64,000 nucleotides of DNA from Maribacter sp. BPC-D8. Its GTDB lineage: Bacteria; Bacteroidota; Bacteroidia; Flavobacteriales; Flavobacteriaceae. The translations under genes were made by a program, and so were the position numbers. The stretch covers positions 2,356,001 to 2,420,000 of the forward strand of contig NZ_CP128187.1 in the NCBI RefSeq assembly GCF_035207705.1, read 5' to 3'. The notes beneath the pieces are model-generated. The model saw only the letters and a program-made list of their open reading frames with translations, had not been told where the DNA came from and searched no databases. Below are positions 1-7,687 of the stretch, one piece after another; position 1 is the stretch's first letter, and every line of letters begins with the position of its first letter.

Positions 1-15
1 GCTAAACTTTCTTAA
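1..15 (+). CDS. 3' end of a small exported protein gene (partial)
   Basis: The first 15 bases read A-K-L-S-stop and are base-for-base identical to the last five codons of the complete gene at 364-624. The roughly 100 bases after the stop also match the flank after that gene. The body of this gene lies left of the window. The inference is that it is a tandem copy of the 364-624 gene, with a repeat unit of 609 bp. Only the last four residues are visible, so family membership rests on the duplicated flank as much as on the codons. Confidence 0.7.
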   Translation, partial: AKLS

Positions 16-363
16 TACAATTTTAAATTACCCTTTTCGCCCCAATCTTACGCCTACCCCATTTCTTACCATTACCTACTTTTAAATACAAGTTCAAATT
101 CAAGTTCAAGTTCAAACATCCGCTCAACCGAGTATTATACATTCGTTCAATTGTTAGCTGCTGTTTAAATAATAAAGTAGGTAACATCAATACACACGGT
201 TATTAAGCACACTATTAAATCCTCGGTATTTCTCCTGTTTCACCTTCTATGAATTTAATAACCGAACCTAAATTACCATTCGTCTATAGTTAAATGACGC
301 CCAACTACGAGCGGCAAAATATGTTTGTTCATCCCTGTACTTTAGCAGTGTAAAACAAATATT
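16..363 (+). other. Intergenic region between tandem small-protein genes
   Basis: There is no credible gene in these 348 bases. The first 100 bases are the 3' flank of the partial gene and are repeated at 625-740. They end in an imperfect 6-bp array of AAGTTC-like units at about 90-117. CGGT words occur at 197-200 and 224-227, upstream of the 364 gene, and loosely recall the spaced CGGT words upstream of two related genes on the other strand. No convincing -33/-7 promoter pair is visible. Confidence 0.6.
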
Positions 364-624
364 ATGAAATCAATTATTCTTTTAACCGCTCTTTTCTTCT
401 CTACTTTCTTAGTTCAAGCGCAAGCTAACAACGAGAATGTTTCTTTAGAGATCAAAACTATACAAGTAGAGATGGTTCAAACAATTGAAAGTAATGATAT
501 CGTTGTTCCAACAATCGAAACTGAAAACACAATCGAAGTTGCAAGATTGTACAAGAACAAAAACAACAGAGTAATCAAGGCTTTAAAATTCTCTACAAAA
601 ATGAACAACGCTAAACTTTCTTAA
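364..624 (+). CDS. Small exported protein with conserved basic C-terminal block (copy 1)
   Basis: This is an 86-residue protein of unknown function. Residues 1-21 form a Sec signal peptide (lysine, hydrophobic run, VQAQA). The middle is acidic and rich in Glu, Thr and Ile, with a VSLEIKTIQVEM stretch. The last 27 residues start with ARLYK and are basic. The same block, with Ala1, Arg2, Tyr4, Asn8, Arg10, Leu15, Phe17 and Thr19 unchanged, ends three other proteins here (11998-12255, 20507-20746, 21236-21472), always exactly 27 residues from the C-terminus. A signal peptide implies export. No catalytic motif, lipobox or type IX sorting domain is seen. A secreted peptide precursor or a cell-envelope-binding protein are both possible and neither is shown. 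Confidence 0.85.
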   Translation: MKSIILLTALFFSTFLVQAQANNENVSLEIKTIQVEMVQTIESNDIVVPTIETENTIEVARLYKNKNNRVIKALKFSTKMNNAKLS

Positions 625-740
625 TCCCATTTATAAATACCCTTTTCGTCCCAATCTTATACCTACCCCATTTCTTACCATAAACCTACTTTTAAATACA
701 AACTCAAGTTCAAATTCAAAAATCAAACTCAAGTTCATTG
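610..740 (+). repeat. Tandem duplication, second copy (matches 1-117)
   Basis: Positions 610-740 repeat positions 1-117 with scattered substitutions and small indels. The shared stretch covers the last five codons (identical), the words CCCTTTTCG and CCAATCTTA, an identical CTACCCCATTTCTTACCAT stretch, and the AAGTTC-like hexamers. Conservation beyond the stop codon points to a fairly recent tandem duplication of about 609 bp rather than selection on the protein alone. Confidence 0.75.
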
Positions 741-748
741 ACAATCTT

Positions 749-756
749 TACTTTTG
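749..756 (+). promoter_or_regulatory. Candidate -7 box TACTTTTG
   Basis: TACTTTTG matches the Bacteroidota -7 consensus TAnnTTTG exactly and lies 22 bases before the GTG start of the gene at 779. A TTG at the usual 17-23 base distance upstream is not clear, so this is a half-supported promoter. Confidence 0.4.
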
Positions 757-778
757 TCAAAATTTGAAAAAGTAACTA

Positions 779-1273
779 GTGTTTCGTTTTATATCTCATA
801 TTAAATTTCTTCTTACTTCTAACAATCAGCACGGAATTCATTCCCCTTTCGTGTATGATTATATTACCAAGTGCCTTTATCAAAAAAAAGAATTAAAGCT
901 TCCGGCAACCCTAAAGGTGATTATTAAAAGTATTGCCTATTTTAAATACGATTCCATACGTCTAATAGGGGATTTTAAAACATCCGAAGAAATTATAAAA
1001 CAACACTACGCAATTATTTCAATCACAGAAAATAGTGCCGACCTTATCGTATGTAACATATCTGACCTTAGCGACACTAACTTAGATATCAGCAATTTAT
1101 CTAATGATTGCATGCTATTCTTAGATAATATACATACCAATAGAAAAAACCTGGAAACCTGGAAACATCTTACAAAATCAAATCACGTTCGTGTTTCTAT
1201 AGATATGTTTTATTGCGGAGCCCTATTTTTCAGAAAAGAACAAGTAAAGGAAGATTTTAAAATACGGATATAA
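779..1273 (+). CDS. Reduced class I methyltransferase-like protein
   Basis: The protein has 164 residues from a GTG start, the first possible start after an in-frame stop. The N-terminus (NNQHGIHSPFVYDYITKCLY, residues 15-34) and the C-terminus (VSIDMFYCGALFFRKEQ, about residues 138-155) match the ends of a Bacteroidota family of SAM-dependent O-methyltransferase-like proteins usually around 220-240 residues long. The middle, where the glycine-rich SAM-binding loop would be, is shortened, and I see no GxGxG-like motif. It may have lost SAM binding or been reshaped. The reading frame is intact, so it is not an obvious pseudogene. Confidence 0.6.
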   Translation: MFRFISHIKFLLTSNNQHGIHSPFVYDYITKCLYQKKELKLPATLKVIIKSIAYFKYDSIRLIGDFKTSEEIIKQHYAIISITENSADLIVCNISDLSDTNLDISNLSNDCMLFLDNIHTNRKNLETWKHLTKSNHVRVSIDMFYCGALFFRKEQVKEDFKIRI

Positions 1274-1303
1274 ACCAGTAATTTTAGACTAAAGCAATTT
1301 TTA

Positions 1304-1450
1304 ATGAGCAGTAATACTATTTATATTACCCTAGGTGTTGTTTTCGCTATTTACTTAGCTATTCGCATTACCAGTAAAGGTAAATCTAGCGATCGAAAAT
1401 CAAGAAAATTCATGGGAGATTACGAACGTAAAGACAAGAAAGAGAATTAA
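1304..1450 (+). CDS. 48-residue single-pass membrane protein
   Basis: A short open frame starts at an ATG 30 bases after the methyltransferase-like gene. Residues 5-22 are hydrophobic (TIYITLGVVFAIYLAIRI). The rest is a charged tail rich in Lys and Arg ending in DYERKDKKEN. A short hydrophobic anchor with a basic tail fits a small inner-membrane protein with a cytoplasmic tail. No function is assigned. Support is the clean frame, the position in a gap on the same strand as its neighbours, and protein-like composition. Confidence 0.6.
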   Translation: MSSNTIYITLGVVFAIYLAIRITSKGKSSDRKSRKFMGDYERKDKKEN

Positions 1451-1529
1451 CCGTTCAGAGTTTATATCTTAATAATTCTCACTATCTATTATTAAATAAT
1501 TTACACCCCGACTTTCTATAATTTATAAA

Positions 1530-2105
1530 ATGAAAATATATACCAAAACAGGAGATGACGGCACTACCGGACTTTTTGGAGGCACTCGTGTACCTAAACA
1601 TCACATTCGTATCGATAGCTATGGTACGGTCGATGAATTGAATTCTTGGCTAGGTCTGATTAGAGATCAAGACATCTCCCCAATTTATCAGCAACAACTT
1701 ACAGCAATTCAAGAGCATTTATTTGCAGTAGGCGCTATTTTAGCTACGGACCCAGAAAAAGAAATACTCAAAAACGGTCAAGAGCGATTGAAAATAACAA
1801 AGGTAGGTACTACTGAAATCAATTTTTTAGAGCAGGTTATAGATGAAATGGATAGTCAATTACCACCTATGACTCATTTTATACTTCCGGGTGGTCATAC
1901 AACAGTGTCATACTGTCATATTGCCCGTACGGTTTGTAGAAGAGCCGAAAGAATTTCAACTTTACTATTTCAAACCGAGCCATTTGATAAAAATGTGCTA
2001 TCTTTTATCAATAGGCTTTCAGATTATCTTTTTGTATTGGCACGAAAATTGTCTTATGATTTACAAGCGGATGAAATAAAATGGATTCCTAAAAAAAAGG
2101 ACTAA
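1530..2105 (+). CDS. Cob(I)yrinic acid a,c-diamide adenosyltransferase (PduO type)
   Basis: A 191-residue cytoplasmic enzyme that moves the adenosyl group of ATP to reduced cobalamin to make adenosylcobalamin. The N-terminal signature KTGDDGTTGLFGGTRV (residues 5-20) is the ATP-binding loop of PduO-type enzymes, and RTVCRRAER (about residues 133-141) is the second conserved motif. Length is normal for the family. The likely client is a B12-dependent mutase; a MeaB chaperone gene lies at 28510-29499, although no mutase gene is in the window. It stands alone between small proteins, and no B12 riboswitch was seen upstream. Confidence 0.93.
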   Translation: MKIYTKTGDDGTTGLFGGTRVPKHHIRIDSYGTVDELNSWLGLIRDQDISPIYQQQLTAIQEHLFAVGAILATDPEKEILKNGQERLKITKVGTTEINFLEQVIDEMDSQLPPMTHFILPGGHTTVSYCHIARTVCRRAERISTLLFQTEPFDKNVLSFINRLSDYLFVLARKLSYDLQADEIKWIPKKKD

Positions 2106-2184
2106 TAATTCCGTAATTTATTCGTTATCAATAAACAAATGCAAAAAAAGTACGAGATAAACATGAAATTTATTATTAATTTCT

Positions 2185-2213
2185 TTGCTGTCTCAATTTA
2201 AAAATTACTTTTG
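2185..2213 (+). promoter_or_regulatory. Flavobacterial-type promoter upstream of DUF2795 gene
   Basis: A TTG at 2185-2187 and TACTTTTG at 2206-2213 are separated by 18 bases. This fits the Bacteroidota sigma-A pattern of a -33 TTG, a 17-23 base spacer and -7 TAnnTTTG. The gene start at 2240 follows 26 bases later. It is the clearest two-box promoter found in the window. Confidence 0.6.
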
Positions 2214-2239
2214 CAAAAAATTAAAATTAAATAATTACT

Positions 2240-2464
2240 ATGTATTGGACATTAGAATTAGCATCTTATTTAAGTGATGCACCTTGGCCGGCAAGTAAAG
2301 ATGAGTTAATAGATTACTCCATCAGAACTGGAGCCCCTCTTGAAGTCGTAGAAAATTTACAATCTATGGAAGAAGAAGGTGGCGAAATATATGAATCTAT
2401 CGAAGAGATCTGGCCTGACTATCCAACGGAAGAAGACTACCTCTGGAACGAGGACGAATATTAA
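2240..2464 (+). CDS. DUF2795 family small acidic protein
   Basis: A 74-residue, very acidic protein. The opening MYWTLELASYLSDAPWPASK and the following DELIDYSIRTGAPLEVVENL match the DUF2795 fold, a small helical domain widespread in Bacteroidota. The C-terminus is a run of Glu and Asp with Trp and Tyr. Function is unknown. A promoter lies just upstream and an intrinsic terminator just downstream (2488-2515), so it is probably a single-gene transcript ahead of secA. Confidence 0.85.
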   Translation: MYWTLELASYLSDAPWPASKDELIDYSIRTGAPLEVVENLQSMEEEGGEIYESIEEIWPDYPTEEDYLWNEDEY

Positions 2465-2487
2465 TATTCGATATCATAATATCTACT

Positions 2488-2515
2488 AAAAAGTCTCTTC
2501 GGAGGCTTTTTTTTT
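2488..2515 (+). terminator. Rho-independent terminator after DUF2795 gene
   Basis: The hairpin AAAAAGTCTC-TTCG-GAGGCTTTTT has a stable UUCG tetraloop with one mismatch in the stem and runs into nine Ts. It lies 24 bases after the stop codon at 2464. Confidence 0.85.
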
Positions 2516-2680
2516 ATGTAATTTTGGCAGGTTATTAGGTTAAACTGTCCAATTATCAAGACTGGAATACCTTTTGCTCTTAAACAGCATCGATTATAAT
2601 TGTCGAATATAAAATATTTTGAAAGCTATTCTTACTAGAATAATAGTCAGAAAAGCTTCAATTCTAATAGTTTAAAATAT

Positions 2681-5600
2681 ATGAGTTTCATTAATTCCAT
2701 CCTAAAGGCATTCGTTGGTGATAAGTCACAAAAAGATGTAAAGGAATTACAGCCTTTAGTAGACCAAATAAAGTCATTCGAATCGAAGTTAGAATCCCTA
2801 AGTCACGATGAACTTAGGCAGAAAACTATAGAGTTCAAGAAGGCTATTCAAGAATCTATTAAAGAGAAAACAGATCAAATAAGTGCTTTAGAAGAAGAGG
2901 TTAAAAACTCTACCGACATTGACAAAAACGAAGATCTTTACACAGAAATAGATAGATTAAAAGAAGAATCTTATACCATTTCTGAAGAGACCTTGAACAA
3001 ATTACTACCTGAAGCTTTTGCTGTAGTAAAGGAAACTGCAAAGCGTTTTGCTAATAATGAAACCTTAGAAGTGACAGCTTCTGAATATGACAGAACGTTG
3101 TCAGGTTCGAAAGAATATGTCACTCTTGAAGGCAGCAATGCTATTTGGAAAAATTCTTGGGATGCCGCAGGTAAAGAAGTTACTTGGGATATGGTACATT
3201 ACGATGTACAACTTATTGGTGGTATTGCCATGCACCAAGGTAAAATTGCAGAGATGCATACTGGTGAAGGTAAAACCCTTGTTGCTACCCTTCCTTTATA
3301 TTTAAATGCCTTAAGTGGTAACGGTGCTCACTTAGTAACCGTTAATGATTACTTAGCAAAAAGAGATAGTGCTTGGATGGCACCTATATTTCAATTTCAT
3401 GGCCTATCTGTAGATTGTATCGATTACCACAGACCAAATTCTGATGGTAGAAGAGCAGCCTACAATGCCGATATTACTTATGGTACTAATAATGAATTCG
3501 GATTCGATTACCTGAGAGATAATATGGCGCATACTCCAAAAGATTTGGTACAACGCCCACATAATTACGCCATGGTCGATGAGGTCGATTCAGTTTTGGT
3601 CGATGATGCCCGTACGCCATTGATTATATCTGGTCCGGTACCAGAAGGTGATCGTCATGAATTTAATGAACTAAAACCAAAGGTTGACGAAATTGTAAGA
3701 AAGCAACGTCAGCATTTAACTGGTGTATTAGCAGAAGCTAAAAAATTAATTGCAGAAGGTGATACTAAAGAAGGTGGATTTCTTTTGCTACGTGTATATC
3801 GTGGTTTACCTAAAAACAAAGCATTAATAAAATTCTTAAGTGAAGAGGGAGTAAAACAATTACTTCAGAAAACAGAGAATTATTACATGCAAGACAACAA
3901 CAGGGAAATGCCAGTTGTTGATGAAGACTTGTTGTTTGTAATCGATGAAAAGAACAACCAAATAGAATTGACCGATAAAGGGGTTAATTATATTTCGGGT
4001 GAGCAGGATAAAGATTTCTTCGTGATGCCAGATATTGGTGGAGAAATTGCCAAGATTGAAAATCAAAATCTTGAAATTGAAAAAGAAGCTGAACTTAAAG
4101 AAGAGCTTTTTAAAGATTTCACTATTAAAAGTGAACGTATACATACCATGAGCCAATTATTAAAGGCTTACACCCTATTCGAAAAGGATACGGAATATGT
4201 GGTAATGGAGAATAAAGTAATGATTGTAGATGAGCAGACCGGTCGTATTATGGACGGTCGTAGATACTCTGACGGTTTACACCAAGCAATTGAAGCAAAA
4301 GAGAATGTAAAGATCGAAGCATTAACTCAAACTTTTGCAACGGTTACTTTACAGAACTACTTTAGAATGTACAGTAAACTTGCTGGTATGACGGGTACTG
4401 CTGTTACAGAAGCTGGCGAATTCTGGGAAATCTACAAGTTAGATGTAATGGAAATCCCTACCAACAGACCTATCGCTAGAGAAGATAAAAATGATCTTAT
4501 CTACAAAACGAAAAGAGAAAAATACAATGCAATTATTGAGGAAGTCACCAAAATAAGTCAATCAGGCAGACCTGTATTGATAGGTACAACCTCTGTAGAA
4601 ATATCAGAATTACTATCTAAATTATTGAGTGTTCGTAAAGTGCCACATAATGTACTGAACGCGAAACTTCACAAGAAAGAAGCAGATGTAGTTGCTGAAG
4701 CTGGTAATGCGGGTATTGTAACTATAGCAACCAACATGGCTGGTCGTGGTACTGATATTAAGTTGTCTGATGCTGTTAAGAAAGCAGGCGGACTAGCAAT
4801 TATAGGTACAGAAAGACATGATTCTCGTCGTGTAGATAGACAGTTAAGAGGTCGTTCTGGACGTCAAGGAGATCCAGGAAGCTCTCAATTCTATGTTTCG
4901 TTAGAAGATAACCTAATGCGTTTATTCGGTTCTGACAGGGTTGCTAAGATGATGGATAAAATGGGCTTGGAAGATGGTGAAGTTATTCAGCATAGCATGA
5001 TGACCAAATCTATTGAACGTGCTCAGAAAAAAGTTGAAGAAAATAACTTCGGTGTACGTAAGCGTCTTTTAGAGTATGATGATGTTATGAACGCGCAACG
5101 TGAAGTTGTATACAAAAGAAGACGTCATGCATTACAAGGCGAGCGTCTAAAGCTAGATATTGCCAATATGGTTTATGACACCTGTGAGGTAATCGTAGAA
5201 AGCAATAAAGCTGCAAGTGATTTTAAGAATTTAGAATTTGAATTAATCAAATACTTCTCTATCACATCACCTGTAGATGAAGCTGAATTTGATAAAATGA
5301 CCGCTCAAGAAATTACGGGTAAAATTTATAAGGCAGCTTACGAGTATTATAATGACAAGATGGAGCGTAATGCTGCAGCAGCTTTCCCTGTAATTAAAAA
5401 GGTACATGAAGATAACGCCAATAACTTTGAGCGTATCGTAGTTCCTTTTACTGACGGTATAAAAAGCTTGAATGTAGTAACTAACCTTCAAGAAGCATAT
5501 GACAGTAACGGTAAGCAATTGGTTACCGATTTTGAGAAAAATATCTCATTGGCTATTATAGATGATTCGTGGAAAACACATCTTCGTAAAATGGATGAGT

Positions 5601-6040
5601 TGAAGCAATCGGTACAGTTAGCTGTTCACGAGCAAAAAGATCCTTTATTAATTTATAAGTTCGAAGCATTTGAACTTTTTAAGTCGATGATCGAACAAGT
5701 AAATAAAGATGTTGTCTCTTTCTTATTTAAAGGAGAACTACCTTCAGAAAATCCTAATGCGATTCAAGAGGAGAGAAACGTTCAACCTAAAGAAAACTTA
5801 CAGACGTCAAAAGAGGAAATTCCTAATAGTGATGAATTAGCGGCACGTAGTAGAGCGGTTAGTCAAAATCAGGCTGAACGTCCTTCAGTAACTGAAACCA
5901 TCACTAGAGAACAACCAAAAATTGGTCGTAACGAACGCGTTACTATCAAAAATGTAATGAGCGGTGAGAGTAAAACGGTAAAGTTCAAACAAGCCGAGCC
6001 ACTTTTACAAAACGGTTCATGGGTGTTGACTCAAGATTAA
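2681..6040 (+). CDS. secA: Preprotein translocase ATPase SecA
   Basis: The motor ATPase that drives unfolded proteins through SecYEG. It has 1119 residues, the long form typical of Bacteroidota, with an insert of several dozen residues between the DEAD region and the second RecA half. Visible motifs are Walker [11 protein letters not shown] (about residue 193), Walker [14 protein letters not shown] (about residue 300), MTGTA, and the arginine-rich [11 protein letters not shown] (about residue 722). The C-terminal tail has KIGRNER, recalling the start of the usual zinc-binding tail, but the Cys and His ligands are absent. It ends in a different conserved-looking stretch ([18 protein letters not shown]). 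A terminator follows at 6063-6092. Confidence 0.98.
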   Translation: MSFINSILKAFVGDKSQKDVKELQPLVDQIKSFESKLESLSHDELRQKTIEFKKAIQESIKEKTDQISALEEEVKNSTDIDKNEDLYTEIDRLKEESYTISEETLNKLLPEAFAVVKETAKRFANNETLEVTASEYDRTLSGSKEYVTLEGSNAIWKNSWDAAGKEVTWDMVHYDVQLIGGIAMHQGKIAEMHTGEGKTLVATLPLYLNALSGNGAHLVTVNDYLAKRDSAWMAPIFQFHGLSVDCIDYHRPNSDGRRAAYNADITYGTNNEFGFDYLRDNMAHTPKDLVQRPHNYAMVDEVDSVLVDDARTPLIISGPVPEGDRHEFNELKPKVDEIVRKQRQHLTGVLAEAKKLIAEGDTKEGGFLLLRVYRGLPKNKALIKFLSEEGVKQLLQKTENYYMQDNNREMPVVDEDLLFVIDEKNNQIELTDKGVNYISGEQDKDFFVMPDIGGEIAKIENQNLEIEKEAELKEELFKDFTIKSERIHTMSQLLKAYTLFEKDTEYVVMENKVMIVDEQTGRIMDGRRYSDGLHQAIEAKENVKIEALTQTFATVTLQNYFRMYSKLAGMTGTAVTEAGEFWEIYKLDVMEIPTNRPIAREDKNDLIYKTKREKYNAIIEEVTKISQSGRPVLIGTTSVEISELLSKLLSVRKVPHNVLNAKLHKKEADVVAEAGNAGIVTIATNMAGRGTDIKLSDAVKKAGGLAIIGTERHDSRRVDRQLRGRSGRQGDPGSSQFYVSLEDNLMRLFGSDRVAKMMDKMGLEDGEVIQHSMMTKSIERAQKKVEENNFGVRKRLLEYDDVMNAQREVVYKRRRHALQGERLKLDIANMVYDTCEVIVESNKAASDFKNLEFELIKYFSITSPVDEAEFDKMTAQEITGKIYKAAYEYYNDKMERNAAAAFPVIKKVHEDNANNFERIVVPFTDGIKSLNVVTNLQEAYDSNGKQLVTDFEKNISLAIIDDSWKTHLRKMDELKQSVQLAVHEQKDPLLIYKFEAFELFKSMIEQVNKDVVSFLFKGELPSENPNAIQEERNVQPKENLQTSKEEIPNSDELAARSRAVSQNQAERPSVTETITREQPKIGRNERVTIKNVMSGESKTVKFKQAEPLLQNGSWVLTQD

Positions 6041-6062
6041 ATTAGATAATAGTATTAGTATT

Positions 6063-6092
6063 AAAAAAGGCATCCAATTGGGTGCCTTTTTT
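6063..6092 (+). terminator. Rho-independent terminator after secA
   Basis: The stem AAAAAAGGCA / TGCCTTTTTT closes over an inner CC-AATT-GG, giving a strong near-perfect hairpin with a T run, 23 bases after the secA stop. Confidence 0.9.
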
Positions 6093-6252
6093 GTTTACTC
6101 TTTCTAACAAGCTATAAATAAACGACATAGAAAAGAATGAAAATAGTATTCTATTTTATGATAATGCAGAGAAAACCACAATTAACAATTGATTTAATAT
6201 TTTTAACCATTATTTAGGCTAAAAAAATATGTAATTCAGAAAAATAATACTG

Positions 6253-6298
6253 GTTTTTATCATACTAAAGTAGAAAATACTAGCATAATGATAAAAAC
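6253..6298 (+). promoter_or_regulatory. 11-bp inverted repeat upstream of histidine kinase gene
   Basis: GTTTTTATCAT at 6253-6263 and ATGATAAAAAC at 6288-6298 are perfect reverse complements with a 24-base loop. The repeat ends 55 bases before the kinase start at 6354. It is not followed by a T run, so it is unlikely to be a terminator. It may be an operator or a 5' leader hairpin. Confidence 0.4.
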
Positions 6299-6353
6299 AT
6301 AATTAGATTTACATTACGTAATTCGTATATTTTATAGTACCTAAATAATATCT

Positions 6354-7574
6354 ATGCCCGGATTTACCATTGACAAAGAACGTCTTCAGGATAAAACCAA
6401 ACTTTTTTTAAGGGTAAATTATACCACTAGCATTATCTCCATCCTTTTTGGAGCTTTATGCTATTTTATATTGAACATAACCCAAGTAATACCTTTTTTA
6501 CTTGTTGGCTTTGCAGTATTGAATATTATAAATATTTTATATTTTAAAGTTCATAAAAACATAGTACCTACTTTTAATTTTTCATCTATTATAGGTTTAA
6601 TTACCGCTGTAGCAGTAACCGTTTATAGTGGCGGAATTAATAGCCCGTTCATATTCATGATTCCGTTAATCGCATTTGGCGGATTCATAAATAGTACTAG
6701 ATACGGTAGGGTATATTTTAATATCATAACGGTACTGATTCTTTTAGTTTTTACACAGTCCATACCAGAATTACGTATTACAGAAAATTTAGTTCCAGAA
6801 GAATCAAGTTCAGTATTTAGTCTTGTATCGATACTATTTGCAGTATTTATTTTAGGAAACACCTTAGGCAAAACCCTTCTAAAAACCTATAATGCCATGT
6901 ACAGTTCCAAAAAAGAATTGTCAAATCAAGTACATGAAAAACAGAATCTATTAAAAGAGGTACACCATAGAGTCAAGAACAATTTACAGACCGTTTCTAG
7001 TTTATTAAGCCTACAATCTAGAAATATTGAAGCAGGACCAATGAAAGGGCTTTTAAAGAGTACTCAGAACAGAGTAATCGCCATGGCTATGGTACATGAA
7101 ATGCTATATATGCGTAATGACATAAGCCACATTGAATACAAATCTTACGTACAAGAATTAGGCGAATATTTAATTCGTTCCATAAAAGGAAATGATAATA
7201 ACGTAGATCTAATCATTGATATTCCCGATATTAAATTAGGTATAGACACCGCAATTCCTTTAGGCCTCTTAATCAATGAAACTTTGACCAATGCCTTAAA
7301 ATATGGTATTGAAAGTGATAAAGAAGGTGCAATAAGTATCAAATTACAGAAAGATTTGGAACAAGAAAATTGCTATATCTTAGAGATTGGCGATAATGGT
7401 ATCGGCTTCCCAGAAACTATTAATTACAAAACCACAAAATCTTTAGGTTTAAAATTAATACATAATCTTACAAGACAGTTAAGAGGAACGATACAACGTG
7501 ATGATGCTAAAAAAGGAACTAACTACATTATACAGTTTCAAGAAATAAAGCAACAATTATCTCCAACAATATAA
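6354..7574 (+). CDS. Membrane sensor histidine kinase, HisKA_2 type
   Basis: A 406-residue protein. Residues 20-180 contain about six hydrophobic segments forming a membrane sensor. A short linker follows (about 183-198). The phosphoacceptor domain has EVHHRVKNNLQTVSSLLSLQ (about residues 201-220), the HisKA_2 signature of the PdtaS/HWE-related class. The C-terminus is a HATPase with N-box NETLTNALKYG, G1 DNGIGFP and G2 SLGLKLI. No receiver gene lies next to it, so its partner is encoded elsewhere; kinases of this class commonly pair with receivers that have RNA-binding or sigma-mimic outputs. It is bordered by a terminator and a 110-base gap. Confidence 0.9.
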   Translation: MPGFTIDKERLQDKTKLFLRVNYTTSIISILFGALCYFILNITQVIPFLLVGFAVLNIINILYFKVHKNIVPTFNFSSIIGLITAVAVTVYSGGINSPFIFMIPLIAFGGFINSTRYGRVYFNIITVLILLVFTQSIPELRITENLVPEESSSVFSLVSILFAVFILGNTLGKTLLKTYNAMYSSKKELSNQVHEKQNLLKEVHHRVKNNLQTVSSLLSLQSRNIEAGPMKGLLKSTQNRVIAMAMVHEMLYMRNDISHIEYKSYVQELGEYLIRSIKGNDNNVDLIIDIPDIKLGIDTAIPLGLLINETLTNALKYGIESDKEGAISIKLQKDLEQENCYILEIGDNGIGFPETINYKTTKSLGLKLIHNLTRQLRGTIQRDDAKKGTNYIIQFQEIKQQLSPTI

Positions 7575-7687
7575 ATTCAATAATCAATTTTTATCACTAC
7601 CGTAATAATTAAAGGGAAGCATAGTAATGCTAGCTAATCTTTATAGTAATACCTATATTTAAGCGACTAACATTCAAACCTCGCTTG

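Noticed and set aside
1401..1530. Possible cobalamin riboswitch before the adenosyltransferase gene
   Set aside because: No B12-box-like conserved core was seen, and the gap to the previous small gene is only 79 bases.
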